Positions 11,520-21,620 of a DNA stretch of 64,000 bases are shown in pieces. The stretch covers positions 83,494,281-83,558,280 of the forward strand of contig NC_055999.1 in assembly GCF_018446385.1 (NCBI RefSeq), written 5' to 3'. Both the position numbers and the translations under genes were made by a program. How positions within the stretch are numbered: the first letter of the stretch is position 1; each line of letters starts with the position of its first letter. The DNA comes from Zingiber officinale (taxonomy: Eukaryota > Streptophyta > Magnoliopsida > Zingiberales > Zingiberaceae). The notes beneath the pieces are model-generated. The model saw nothing but the letters and a program-made list of their open reading frames with translations, was not told where the DNA came from and did not search any database.

Positions 11520-12159
11520 CCGGATCCTGCGGGAAACGCGGCGCTGTCTGCTAGATTCGATCTCGCCTACCCGCTTAGCGCCACGTGGCTATGCACCTCG
11601 TCGCACGGCCGAATAATGGTGAAAATCAACCGGCTTTCCACTACGCGGATTAATGGTTTCGAGCATTACCCTCGACGGCACCGACACGCGGTGAGGTTTA
11701 TTCCACGTGTGGGTGTCGCACGCAGCCGGCCAACTAGACGACCGGTGGAGAAGGTGGGCGCCGCCCCTAAATGGCGGGCCTGCTTCATTTCGGTTCTGCT
11801 CCACGTCGTTGGCGAAGAGAAACTTCTTCCGCCTTCTCCGGCGTGGGTTTCTCCGACTATATTCTGATAATTTTCTTACCGATTTGTCGACTCCTCGGCC
11901 TCGGCCGCTAGTTTCGAGGCGTCCAGATCCGTCTGTCCTCTCTCTCTTGCTCGAATCTTGTGAAAATTTGTTTTTTTTTCCGCGTCTGCAGCTCAGACTT
12001 TGTATTTTGAGGCATAAAGATGGAATTTTGGGAATTTCATGATCTTGTTCTGCGTCTCATTTCGTAGTGGCTCGCTGTTTCAGTGGTGCTGAAGAAATTA
12101 GGGTTCATAGCCCCAAGAAGCTTTAGCGGCCACCGGGCGGCGTCGAGAATCACAAGCAG
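11520..12159 (+). promoter_or_regulatory. Upstream region of MUR3 with G-box
   Basis: Base composition switches sharply from AT-rich to GC-rich at about 11515 and stays so into the gene. A perfect G-box (CCACGTGG) lies at 11581-11588 and a CCACGTGTGG variant near 11703. No convincing TATA box is seen, so this may be a TATA-less broad promoter. No clear upstream coding sequence is present. Confidence 0.45.
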
Positions 12160-13851
12160 ATGGAGAAGGGGAGCGGCAAACCCCACCGACCGCGGGTGTG
12201 CTTCCTCGCCGGTCTCTGCGTCTTCTTCTGGGTTTTCATCTTTTGCTTCCACTTCAATGTGCTCAGCAGCCGGAGGACGTCCAATCCGCCCCAGCAATCC
12301 CTTTCCTTCTTCTCGATTTCGATCAATCCCCGAGAGCGACAAGGTGTTTCGAAAGACAGTCAGCTGCTCGCGCCGCATTCATCTCGATCGGAACCTCCTC
12401 CGCCGCCGCCTGAATCCGAGCCGTCAAGCGGCGCTGCTTCAGCGCCACCAACCAAGAGCGACCCCTGCGGCGGGCGGTACGTCTACGTCCACGACCTCCC
12501 TCCGCGGTTCAACGACGACATGGTCAGGGACTGCAGGAAGCTGAGCCTTTGGATGGACATGTGCAAGTTCACCACCAACGCCGGCCTCGGGCCGCCGCTG
12601 GAGAACGCCGAGGGCGTCTTCTCCGACACCGGATGGTACGCGACCAGCCAGTTCGCCGTGGACGTCATCTTCAACAACCGGATGAAGCAGTACGAGTGCC
12701 TGACCAACGACTCATCCCTCGCGGCCGCCATATTCGTTCCGTTCTACGCCGGCTTCGACATCTCGCGCTATCTCTGGGGGCACAACACCTCGGCGAGGGA
12801 TGCCTCGTCGCTGGATTTGGTCGAGTGGCTGATGAAACGGCCGGAGTGGAGCGTGATGGGCGGTCGAGATCATTTCTTGGTGGCGGGGAGGATCACCTGG
12901 GACTTCCGGAGGCAGACGGATTCCGACTCCGATTGGGGAAGTAAGCTCCTGCTCTTGCCGGCGGCCAAGAACATGTCTATGCTGGTGGTGGAGTCCAGCC
13001 CCTGGAACGCCAACGATTTCGCTATCCCTTATCCCACATATTTCCACCCTGCAAATGATGCCGATGTGTTTGCTTGGCAGGACCGAATGAGGAAGCTGGA
13101 GAGGAAGCATCTATTCTCTTTCGCCGGAGCTCCTCGGCCCGGCAGCCCCAATTCAATCAGAGGGCAGATCATAGAGCAATGTAGGTCTTCCAAAGCTTGC
13201 AAATTGCTAGAGTGTGGCTTAGGGGAGAGCAAGTGCCGTTCCCCCAGCAGCATAATGCAGATGTTCCAGACCTCTCTGTTCTGCTTGCAACCGCAGGGCG
13301 ATTCGTATACAAGGAGATCGGCTTTCGATTCGATCGTGGCGGGTTGCATACCGGTTTTCTTTCATCCCGGATCGGCATATGTCCAATACACTTGGCATCT
13401 CCCGCGAAACTTCTCGGCCTACTCCGTGTTCATTCCTGAGGATGATATTAGAAAGAGGAATGCTAGTATTGAAGAAAGGCTAAAGCAAGTTCATCCTGAT
13501 GATGTCAAGGCAATGAGGGAGCAGGTCATAAGTCTCATACCCAGAGTTGTCTACGCAGATCCTCAGTCTAAACTGAAGACATTGAAGGATGCATTCGATG
13601 TGGCAGTGCAGGCGATGATCGACAAAGTAATGAAGTTAAAGAGGGATGTAACGGACCGAAGAGAAGATAAAGATTTTGTCGAGAAGAACAGCTGGAAGTA
13701 TGCTTTGTTGGAAGGAGAACAGAGGGCAGTCGGGGAACATGAATGGGATCCTTTCTTCTCTGAGCCCAAAGATGGGAATGCCGATTCTGGTAGTTCATCT
13801 GCTGAAGCTGCTAAGAATTCTTGGAAGATTGAACAAAGGAATCAAACTTGA
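12160..13851 (+). CDS. MUR3: Xyloglucan beta-1,2-galactosyltransferase MUR3/KATAMARI1 (GT47)
   Basis: Single-exon 563-residue type II Golgi membrane protein. The start is ATG 12160, followed by a basic N-terminus, a membrane anchor at about residues 13-35 and a Pro/Ser-rich stem. The exostosin-type GT47 domain runs from about 103 to 445. Hallmark strings include [49 protein letters not shown] and [17 protein letters not shown] (about 376-392). The C-terminus [12 protein letters not shown]...NSWKIEQR is also typical of MUR3. The Arabidopsis protein adds galactose to the third xylose of the XXXG unit of xyloglucan and also affects actin and endomembrane organisation. Several N-glycosylation sequons are present. 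GC content falls from 5' to 3' along the gene. No breaks are seen. A paralogue of the same clade cannot be excluded. Confidence 0.93.
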   Translation: MEKGSGKPHRPRVCFLAGLCVFFWVFIFCFHFNVLSSRRTSNPPQQSLSFFSISINPRERQGVSKDSQLLAPHSSRSEPPPPPPESEPSSGAASAPPTKSDPCGGRYVYVHDLPPRFNDDMVRDCRKLSLWMDMCKFTTNAGLGPPLENAEGVFSDTGWYATSQFAVDVIFNNRMKQYECLTNDSSLAAAIFVPFYAGFDISRYLWGHNTSARDASSLDLVEWLMKRPEWSVMGGRDHFLVAGRITWDFRRQTDSDSDWGSKLLLLPAAKNMSMLVVESSPWNANDFAIPYPTYFHPANDADVFAWQDRMRKLERKHLFSFAGAPRPGSPNSIRGQIIEQCRSSKACKLLECGLGESKCRSPSSIMQMFQTSLFCLQPQGDSYTRRSAFDSIVAGCIPVFFHPGSAYVQYTWHLPRNFSAYSVFIPEDDIRKRNASIEERLKQVHPDDVKAMREQVISLIPRVVYADPQSKLKTLKDAFDVAVQAMIDKVMKLKRDVTDRREDKDFVEKNSWKYALLEGEQRAVGEHEWDPFFSEPKDGNADSGSSSAEAAKNSWKIEQRNQT

Positions 13852-14294
13852 TCTACACGGTACACTTAGTTTGAGGTCTCTCTTATAACTCCTGTTTCGC
13901 ATATTTTACGAAGACATAATAACGATGATGGGTTAGTACAAACTGCAAATTCTCTTCGGCTACTTGTGTATTTACAACTAAGTGTGATTTATAAGCTAAG
14001 GAGGTTGAAGGAAGCACTTCAGGTGGCTCGAAAGGGGGTAAAATCAGATAAGTGGTGCTAATTCTAGGGTTGAAGTAAACTTGAGTTGAGATAGCTTCGA
14101 TGTGTTATAAACAAGTCGTCCTTTGTTCATCTGCACAGAATATATGCACTAATTCTTTTACCTTTTTAATGATATTTTTATTCTTTAACCATGATTTTGA
14201 GCTTTTTAAGGCCGTTGGGGCTACTTTTTCGAAAACACCATGATGGCTAAAAACGGTTCAAAATTGCATCACACATGGACACCATTTTATCTCT
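13852..14294 (+). other. 3' flank of MUR3
   Basis: AT-rich presumed 3' UTR and downstream DNA. No further gene is seen before the MITE at 14303. Confidence 0.5.
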
Positions 14295-14302
14295 ATTAGT
14301 CT

Positions 14303-14586
14303 CAAAGGCGTAGTCAGGGCTGGGCTTTGCTGGGTTCTAGCCCAGTGAAGCCTAGCAATGCCTAGCAATTTTAGGCCTCACCCAGCAAGTAATGCCCAGT
14401 AATTTTAGGCTTCAACCTTGCTATGCTGGGCTAAGTTTTACTGGGCTCAGCAGTTTTAGCCCAGGCCAGTTGTTCAGCCTAGCAATGTCCAGTAATTTTA
14501 AGCTTCAACCTTGCTATGCTGGGTTAAGTTTTACTGGGCTTAGCATTTTTAGCCCAGGGCAGTTGTTCAAGCTGGCTACGCCATTG
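14303..14586. mobile_element. hAT-type MITE (8-bp TSD ATTAGTCT)
   Basis: The ends are inverted: CAAAGGCGTAGTCAG at the left and, on the opposite strand, CAATGGCGTAGCCAG at the right. The exact 8-bp duplication ATTAGTCT flanks the element at 14295-14302 and 14587-14594. An 8-bp TSD with CA-starting ends is the hAT pattern. The 284-bp body is non-autonomous and contains two tandem 93-bp units. Confidence 0.88.
14392..14577. repeat. Two tandem 93-bp units inside the hAT MITE
   Basis: Units at 14392-14484 and 14485-14577 are about 90% identical and rich in AGCCCAG/CTGGGCT words. They create an open frame with a 31-residue repeat, which I regard as non-coding. Confidence 0.8.
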
Positions 14587-14594
14587 ATTAGTCT

Positions 14595-16244
14595 CCTAAT
14601 AGTTTTGTTTTTTTCATGTTTGGTATTAGATATTTAATTTATGTTGATTAATCTTAACAGTAACTCGTATGATCTTAAGCAAGTTTTTCATTAATCATCA
14701 AAATAAAATAAAAAATACTTGAAGCCATAAACTGAAAAAGTCACGGGGCAGTAATTTTTCTATTATTCAACCATGCTATTAACTCTCTTTAACCATAATC
14801 TGGGCATCAATATATTATCACTAAAATACTTGAATGGACCCCATTAGGGGCATGAATATTTTAAAGATGGGTCTCTAAATATGTATAAACTATGCTTTAA
14901 ATTTACTCGATAAACAAATAAAAAGAATGAAACTTGAACTGAATTATCAAATACATCAATTAGCTTAAATTATTACCATTGGATTCATGCTTGCCTTCTC
15001 ATGCTATTTTATTATGTTATGTAACTTTGAGTCGTTAAGCTATTAAATATTTTAGCTAAAATGCCTTAATAGATTTGACTTTTTTTTTTTAATGATTTGG
15101 GCGACAGAGTATTTAGTGTGTCTGCAATTTGGGAGACCAGATTCGAACAAAAAGGTATTTTCCTCGTTACATTTGGGGGAAAATAGAATGGTAAATAAAT
15201 CAAATATTCATTATCAAATTTGATGTTTTACTTCATAAGAATTTATTTATATTTATTTAATATACACATCATTAATTAAATGAGCGAGTTTAAATGCATG
15301 CATTCGTTAATATTCATGAATAAAAAATTATAAATTATTAGTGAATAATATTTATGAATGAACTATATTTATTAATAATATTCTTATCAAACTTACAAAT
15401 AGACAAATAAGTTCTTTAAACGACCAACTAAATAAATTTAAAGATATACAAATTTTTAACAATTAAACAAATTCAAATTGAAATTTTGATATGAATTAAG
15501 CTTAAATCAAATTTGAACTAAGTTCAAGCTAATAAAAAAAATCAAATTAAATTTTAACAATCATTTCAATAATTTAATTGATTTTAAATTCATATTAGAT
15601 TGACTTAATTATTTTATTAAATAAATTTGAATAACATAAAGTTGGACTCTTTTTGACAGGTTGACCGCCTTTGGCAAAATATGTCCTTTGATAAATATGA
15701 AAAATTTGGCATATGTTTTGGCAAATATGAAACTTTAAGGTTGTGGTTTCAAAAATTGTCAAAAATATCTCATATTCCCAATCTAAGAAGGTGATAAATT
15801 CAACCTAAAATATGCTTTAGATGCTAGTGAATGATATTATGGTGTCTAAGCATGATAAATAAGTATATTTTTTTTTATTAATCCAGGTATTTAAGTTCAC
15901 ATACAATTAGTCCCGGAGGTGGACGGTCTTCCTCTTGTTTTGTCCATTAAGTAAATTTGAAAATTGATTTATCCATCGAGTAAATTTGAAAGTACGAGCA
16001 GTCAATGCCTTAGATTTTTCATTTCATTAAAGAAGAATTCTCTGTAGTACATCATAATTAAAATTCAAATCGTGAATACATGAGTTTGAGTATCATGTTA
16101 AGCACTTTGCCGTTTCACCATGCCGAGGTAAGATAAATAAGCCTTGCTTAAATATATAGGAACCAATGAGTGAATTTCTACTTCCCATCAACGAGTTCTC
16201 TCTTAAAAGTGCTATGCAAAGGTAAAATAAAATTAGGTAAAAAT
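14595..16244. other. AT-rich intergenic DNA
   Basis: No gene, RNA or bounded repeat is recognised. Short AT-rich words such as AATTTGAA recur. Confidence 0.5.
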
Positions 16245-16511
16245 TAAAAGGATACCCCAAATTAAGAGAAACATTAGTTGAGCATCCCTTTTCTAAAAGG
16301 ATCAAATGGGTGTCCTCTCATAATTTTATCTAGAAATTATCCTTTGACCCAAAAGCTATTGAGTAACTTCTACAAAGTGTAGTAGCTATCCGGTAACTTC
16401 TATAACATATAGAAACTACTAATAATTGCTACAACATGTTTAGGATGAGTTTAAGATTTAAAATTTATATGGTATAGAAGCTACTTAGTAGTTGCTATAA
16501 TGTATTCGAGG
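16245..16511. repeat. Left arm of a fold-back element, split by the Tat insertion
   Basis: The blocks AAAAGGATACCCC, AATGGGTGTCCTCTCATAATTTTAT and the ~30-bp sub-repeat TAGAAGCTACTTAGTAGTTGCTA match the reverse complement of 27950-28354 in the same order. The retrotransposon inserted after CGAGG at 16507-16511, and the arm resumes at 27714. Confidence 0.75.
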
Positions 16512-17331
16512 TGATCCTATCCGAGTGCTGAGTCGATTGACGCTGGGGACGTGACACGCTCCGCTGTCTCCGACTGGTGGTGTAGCCCTCCGACGAACCT
16601 GCAAGGAAACCGAGCCGGGAGGGGTTTCCCGGCGACGGCCCTCCGACGCTCAAGTCAGGCAACGAGAGAGGCAGAGTAACGAGGCTACAGTAGAGATATG
16701 TGCATACCTTCGTCGACGTCTGGGGTCTTTATATAGGACCCCGGGGGAGCGCGTGCACGTTTCTCGATGTGTGCATGCTTCCCCAAACATACCATAACAA
16801 GTCTGTGTCAGAAAAGTACCTCTGGCGTCATTCCGCAATCGTCCGAGCATATCCCGGATGTGACGGTGGAAGCTTCCACTGTATGATTCTGTGTACGGCT
16901 CGGCCGCCAACTCTGCTGCTTGTCGGCGGCAGGTGTCTCGAGGATGATGTTATACCCTGTCTCCTTTGTCCTCTTGCGTTCCTTGTCTGTTCCGGGGCTG
17001 AGCGGATCTGCCACTCGGCAGACATATCACTTCTTCATCGGTCATATGCTCGAATGAGACTGCTCCTGCCTGTGTTGCCTTGTGTACCGGCCGAACGGAC
17101 AGCCCGCTCGACCCTTGAAACCTTTTTTACCTTGAGCATCGGAAACCCGACCCCTAGTCGGGTTGTCTTTCATTCGGTTCGGAGGATTCACGGTCGGTCG
17201 GCTCGCGGGGCCCTGTCGGTAGGCCTGCGTTGTCCGATCGGCCGATTTCCGGGTTGACTATCTTGACCTTTGACCTCCACGTGCCGTTGACCCCCCGCCG
17301 ACGAGGGTCTCCCGTCCTTATCACCGGATCA
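16512..17331 (-). mobile_element. 3' LTR (minus orientation) of the Tat-type element
   Basis: On the plus strand it runs TGATCCTATCC...CACCGGATCA. It mirrors 26889-27708 at the same length. A TATATAAAG-type box lies near 16727-16734 on the minus strand. Confidence 0.92.
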
Positions 17332-17348
17332 CATGCCTCCCCTTCAAG
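17332..17348 (-). other. Polypurine tract of the Tat-type element
   Basis: On the minus strand, CTTGAAGGGGAGGCATG abuts the 3' LTR start TGATCC. Confidence 0.65.
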
Positions 17349-17741
17349 TCTAGTCGAAGGAGGCGGCAAGTCCGACTGACTGGACTGCCGGTCGGCTTGA
17401 ATGACATCGCCCTCCCACTTTGGAATGTTCCTCAAGCGGCCGCTCGGTCCATTCCGAGCGCTGGCTTTGCTGCCGCGTCGACGGTCCTCGCTGATGCCTT
17501 CGGATCTCTTCGAGATTCGTGCAAATCTTCTCCATTAAGACCGAGCACGCGCGCTGCATGCCGTAATGGCGCTCATTAAATGCGTCCTTATGACATGATG
17601 CCACGTGGCGCCTCTGTTGGCGTCATCGTACGGCTCGACGGTGTGTCTGATTAGACATCGGCGGTTTGAAATGAACGGCCCGATGGGGGCCTCAGTTCCT
17701 GTGACCTGCATCGGACGGTCGAGGCTGATCGGGCCCGACCT

Positions 17742-17748
17742 TATAAAG
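17742..17748 (+). promoter_or_regulatory. TATA box ahead of the plus-strand accessory ORF
   Basis: TATAAAG lies about 280 bases upstream of the ATG at 18025 and is followed by a pyrimidine-rich leader. It is well placed for an independent plus-strand transcript. Confidence 0.5.
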
Positions 17749-18024
17749 TCGTCGCCTCCTTCCTCCGCCGCATTTCTGCCTTCGTGTTCCTCCGTCTCTC
17801 TTCGGTGCTTCGGTGTTCCGGCGGCCCCACTTCTCTGTTTTCCGACGATTCTCCGCCGCCTTTCTTCGATCCCCAGCTTCTTCGTAAGGTTCCTCCTCTT
17901 CTCCTCTCTATTTTCCTCGTCTTCTTTGTCGAGTTCCCGTCTTCTGGTCATTGTTTCTCCCATCTTCTCCCTGCCTTGTGTCCTTTTCTATTCCCTTAGC
18001 TTTTGCTTTTTGCCTGATCGGATA

Positions 18025-20258
18025 ATGGCCAGTTCATCCCGACCCGTAGAACCCACTTTAGGTCCCTGGTATACTACCATGAAATCTCGCTTTGATCGGC
18101 GTGATGCCGAAGCCCTGCTTGACGGTTTTGACATTCCATCTGACTTCGAACTTCTTCTACCCTCTCCAATCGCTCGGCCACACAAGCCGCCGAGAGGAGC
18201 CGTTTGTTTTTTCTGCGACCAATTCACAGCCGGTCTGCGATTTCCTCTTCATCCCTTCTTCACCGACGTTTGCAACTTCTTTGATCTTCCGCTCGACCAA
18301 TTAGTTCTCAATACTTTTCGACTTTTGTGTGGAGTGGTGGTACTGTTCAAGATACACCGCATCCCTCTCCGACCGAAGATTTTTTACTTTTTTTATTATC
18401 CCAAGCAGTCCGAGATGGGCACCTATCTATTCCAGGCTCAGCCCGGCCTTGTCTTTTTTGATAAACTCCCCTCCTCCAATAAACACTGGAAGAAGTATTA
18501 CTTTTATCTTGGTTTCCCCGAGCAGCCTCCCTTCCAAACCAAGTGGCAGGTCGGACCACCTACTTCTCCCGAGCTGAAAAGATTTAAGACCCGACCGGAC
18601 TATCTCGAGGCCGCGAACCTGCTGGCCGGTCTGAAGTTAGATATCAACAAGCTTCTGCCCGAAGGCGTGCTGTACATATTCGGCCTGAGTCCGAGTCGCA
18701 CTCCACTTCCGAGCAGCTTCGGTAAGAATTTCACTTGTACATGTACTTTGAGTGCTAACTGATTTTCTTCCTTTTCCTTTGCAGCAAATATCGTCATGGA
18801 GTCTGTGATGCAAGGGATCTTGAAGAGAAAAGCTAAGGCGCTTGAGGCGGCAGCCGCCAAAGAGATGGAACAATTAGGCATTACTCCGGTCGGCTCTCAC
18901 GAGGGTGTGAGCGAGACGAATGCGGAGGAGTCGGCCGCTCGGACTTCTCCCGTGGAGGTGACGGGAGGCGATACCGCACGCAGGGATCCAGTCGTGCAAG
19001 AAGAAGGCTCCGACCAGGAAGATGAGCACCCGCTCAGACAAAAAAGGCGTCGGACGGAGACACCGCTTCGCTCGGCCAATTCGGCTGTTCGCGTATCCGA
19101 GCGGACTGGATCCGATTCTCGGGGGAAAACTCCGATGGTGGAGGCATTATCCTCCGATCGGACTCAGTCACAACTAAACCTGCCTGTCAACCCTATTGAG
19201 GCTATGTCGGTCAGCGCTCTCCCGCCTGCCCCCCATCGGGTCCAGCGCTCAACTATTCTATCCAAGTTTTCCGCTCCGGCTTCTGCTCCTTCTGCCTCTG
19301 CTCATACCTCTCCCGGTCCAAGCCGCACCATCAGGGCCACTCTGCACCTTCCAACCGAGGAGCTTTTGCCGGAGTCTGCTCGGCCGACCGCGCCCGAGCA
19401 TATGATCACCATGAAGGAGCCCCTCGCCGAGATGTGGGCCGATGTTCGGACTCGGGTCGCGATGATCCCGCTCGGCAACTTGGCCAACAGTCATATGCAG
19501 CAAGCCACTGGGGTAAGCGTGTTTTCTTTGAAGTCCTTTACGCATTCTTTCCGATCGGCTATTAATAATTTTGCTTATGTCAGAGATGGGTGGAGGAGAT
19601 CGCTGTCTCCAATCGTCTGGCCATGGTGGACGAAGAGCTAAAGAGGCTAAGGAGTTCGGGCGGCGCACCCTCCCAGGGTCCATCGTATGCCGAGCTGCAG
19701 AAAGAGCTCAAGAACACCTAAGACTCGTTGGAGGCTGAGCGAACGAAGACGGCCGATCAGGCCCATACTTTGGCCGAGCTCGAACGACAGGTCAAGACCC
19801 TGGACCGGAAAATAAGCCTAGCCACCGATCGGAAAAAGACGGCTATCACCGATCTGGAGAAGAAGAACGTCGAGGCTTGGGGCCTGGAGCAACGGGTCAA
19901 AGAGCTGATGGAGCAGCTAGCCGGCGAGAAGGCGAGCCGCTCGGCCGAGGCGATTAAACATAAGGATGAACTGAAGACTTTGCAGGAGTCTCTCGAAGCC
20001 TCCCAAGCTGCCTTCAAGGAATATCAAGAAGCTGAGCCGAGCTGGTTCATCGTGCTGAGGCAAAACTACATCCGCTCAGACGAGTTCGCTGAGAAGGTTT
20101 GCAATCGGATGGCCGAGGCCTTTGAGCTGGCCATTACCGCCACGTCGGACTACTTGAAGGCCAAGGGTCTCCTCCCAACTTCAGCAGAAATTCCCGCCCG
20201 GGAACATGCGGCGCTACTTACAACCATTCCCAAGCATATCTTTAATTATTTTGAGTGA
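18025..20258 (+). pseudogene. Accessory opposite-strand ORF of the Tat-type element, three exons, one premature stop
   Basis: Likely start ATG 18025 (MASSSRPVEPTLGPW). Exons are 18025-18721, 18785-19512 and 19584-20258; the introns are 63 and 71 bases with GTAAG donors and CAG acceptors. Exon lengths are 697, 728 and 675, keeping frame for about 700 codons. Exon 1 resembles the plant 'putative gypsy-type transposon' domain (Pfam Transposase_28 type, from memory), with strings such as PLHPFFTDVCNFFDLPLDQL. Exon 2 is low-complexity and charged. Exon 3 is a long coiled coil (about residues 525-650) ending FNYFE. A single TAA at 19719-19721 truncates the coiled coil. Function is unknown. The frame is also open in its own direction upstream to 17605, but no other Met is better placed. 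Confidence 0.72.
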
Positions 20259-20661
20259 ATGTGTTTTCAGGAATGATTCCGATCGGCGTGGCATCTGTAA
20301 CCCTTAAACGCTAATATTAAATGAATGCCCACTTTTGCTGTGTTATCTTCTTATTTCGTGTTCTTTTTTATTATGCCGACCGGTTACTAGACCTTTTACC
20401 TGCAGGGAATTTCTTAACCTCTTTGCTTTACCGATCGATCAAACGCCCATTCATCTTGTCTGGGATTTCTATGAGCTTTTCGCTCTAAGTGTTTTTGTTT
20501 GCCTCACCGATCGGCAAAACGACCATCCACCCTACCGTGGATTTCCATGAGTTTTTCGATGTTTTCCTTTACCGCGTCGATCGGTCAACGAATTTCCATT
20601 CTTTCATGGACTCTCTGCCAATGCGTCGTTAAAGTAATTCGACGCAACACTGCCTTATATG

Positions 20662-21268
20662 GGGTTTAACGTCGGAGCTCGATAGTATTTCAGGCCAGGG
20701 GGTTTATAGTCGTCGGTCCGACTCTAGAGTTTAACGTCGCCGCTCGACGGTCTTCAAGCCGGGGGGTTTATAGTCGCCGGTCCGACTCTAGAGTTTAACG
20801 TCGCCGCTCGACGGTCTTCAAGCCGGGGGGTTTATAGTCGCTGGTCCGACTCTAGAGTTTAATGTCGCCGCTCGACGGTCTTCAAGCCGGGAGATTTATA
20901 GTCGCCGGTCCGACTCTAGAGTTTAACGTCGCCACTCGACGGTCTTCAAGCCGGAAGGTTTATTCGCCGGTCTGACTCTAGAATTTAACGTCGCCGCTCG
21001 ACGGTCTTCAAGCCGGGAGGTTTATAGTCGCTGGTCCGACTCTAGAGTTTAACGTCGCCGCTCGACGGTCTTCAAGCCGGGAGGTTTATAGTCGCCGGTC
21101 CGACTCTAGAGTTTAACGTCGCCGCTCGACGGTCTTCAAGCCGGGAGGTTTATAGTCGCCGGTCCGACTCTAGAGTTTAACGTCGCCGCTCGACGGTCTT
21201 CAAGCCGGGAGATTTATAGTAGCCGGTCCGACTCTAGAGTTTAACGTCGCCGCTCAACGATCTTCAGG
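20662..21268 (+). repeat. Minisatellite A: 64-bp unit, nine full copies plus a partial tenth
   Basis: The unit begins GAGTTTAACGTCGCCGCTCG and ends GGTCCGACTCTA; each junction makes a TCTAGA site. The first copy is the most diverged and one copy has lost three bases. The array lies between the end of the accessory ORF and the end of pol, where Tat-lineage elements are known to carry variable tandem repeats. Confidence 0.92.
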
Positions 21269-21299
21269 AATGAGCTTTTAGTTCAGATGATATACGCCC

Positions 21300-21487
21300 G
21301 ACCGAACGACACGGGGTCTTCGTCATCGAGCCTATGACTCGGATAATATACTCCCGGCCGAACGACACGGGGTCTTCGTCGTCGAGCCTATGACTCGGAT
21401 AATATACCTCCGGCCGAACGGCACGGGGTCTTCACCATCGAGCACTGAGCTCGGATAATATACCTCCGGCCGAACGACACAGGGTCT
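21300..21487 (+). repeat. Minisatellite B: 56-57-bp unit, about 3.4 copies
   Basis: Units begin near 21300, 21357, 21413 and 21469 with RCCGAACGACACGGGGTCTT and include ACTCGGATAATATAC. The array directly follows array A but has an unrelated unit. Confidence 0.9.
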
Positions 21488-21620
21488 CTTTAAGGCATCA
21501 TTCTGCTACCCGCTTTGTGCGCCTGAATCATGCCTTTGTTTTGTTCTCATAGCTTTCATTCCTGCAACCAAATAATACATCTGAACAAAATATTCAAAAT
21601 ATGTTACATCAGCGCACCTG

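Noticed and set aside
12083..13110. Overlapping frames in other phases of MUR3 (up to 153 codons)
   Set aside because: High GC removes stops in all phases; only the 563-codon frame matches a known protein from end to end.
14392..14637. 81-codon frame with a 31-residue internal repeat
   Set aside because: It is explained by the tandem 93-bp units of a hAT MITE.
20662..21487. Possible CRISPR-like array (regular direct repeats)
   Set aside because: The repeats are head-to-tail with no spacers, lie in a plant retrotransposon, and are minisatellites.
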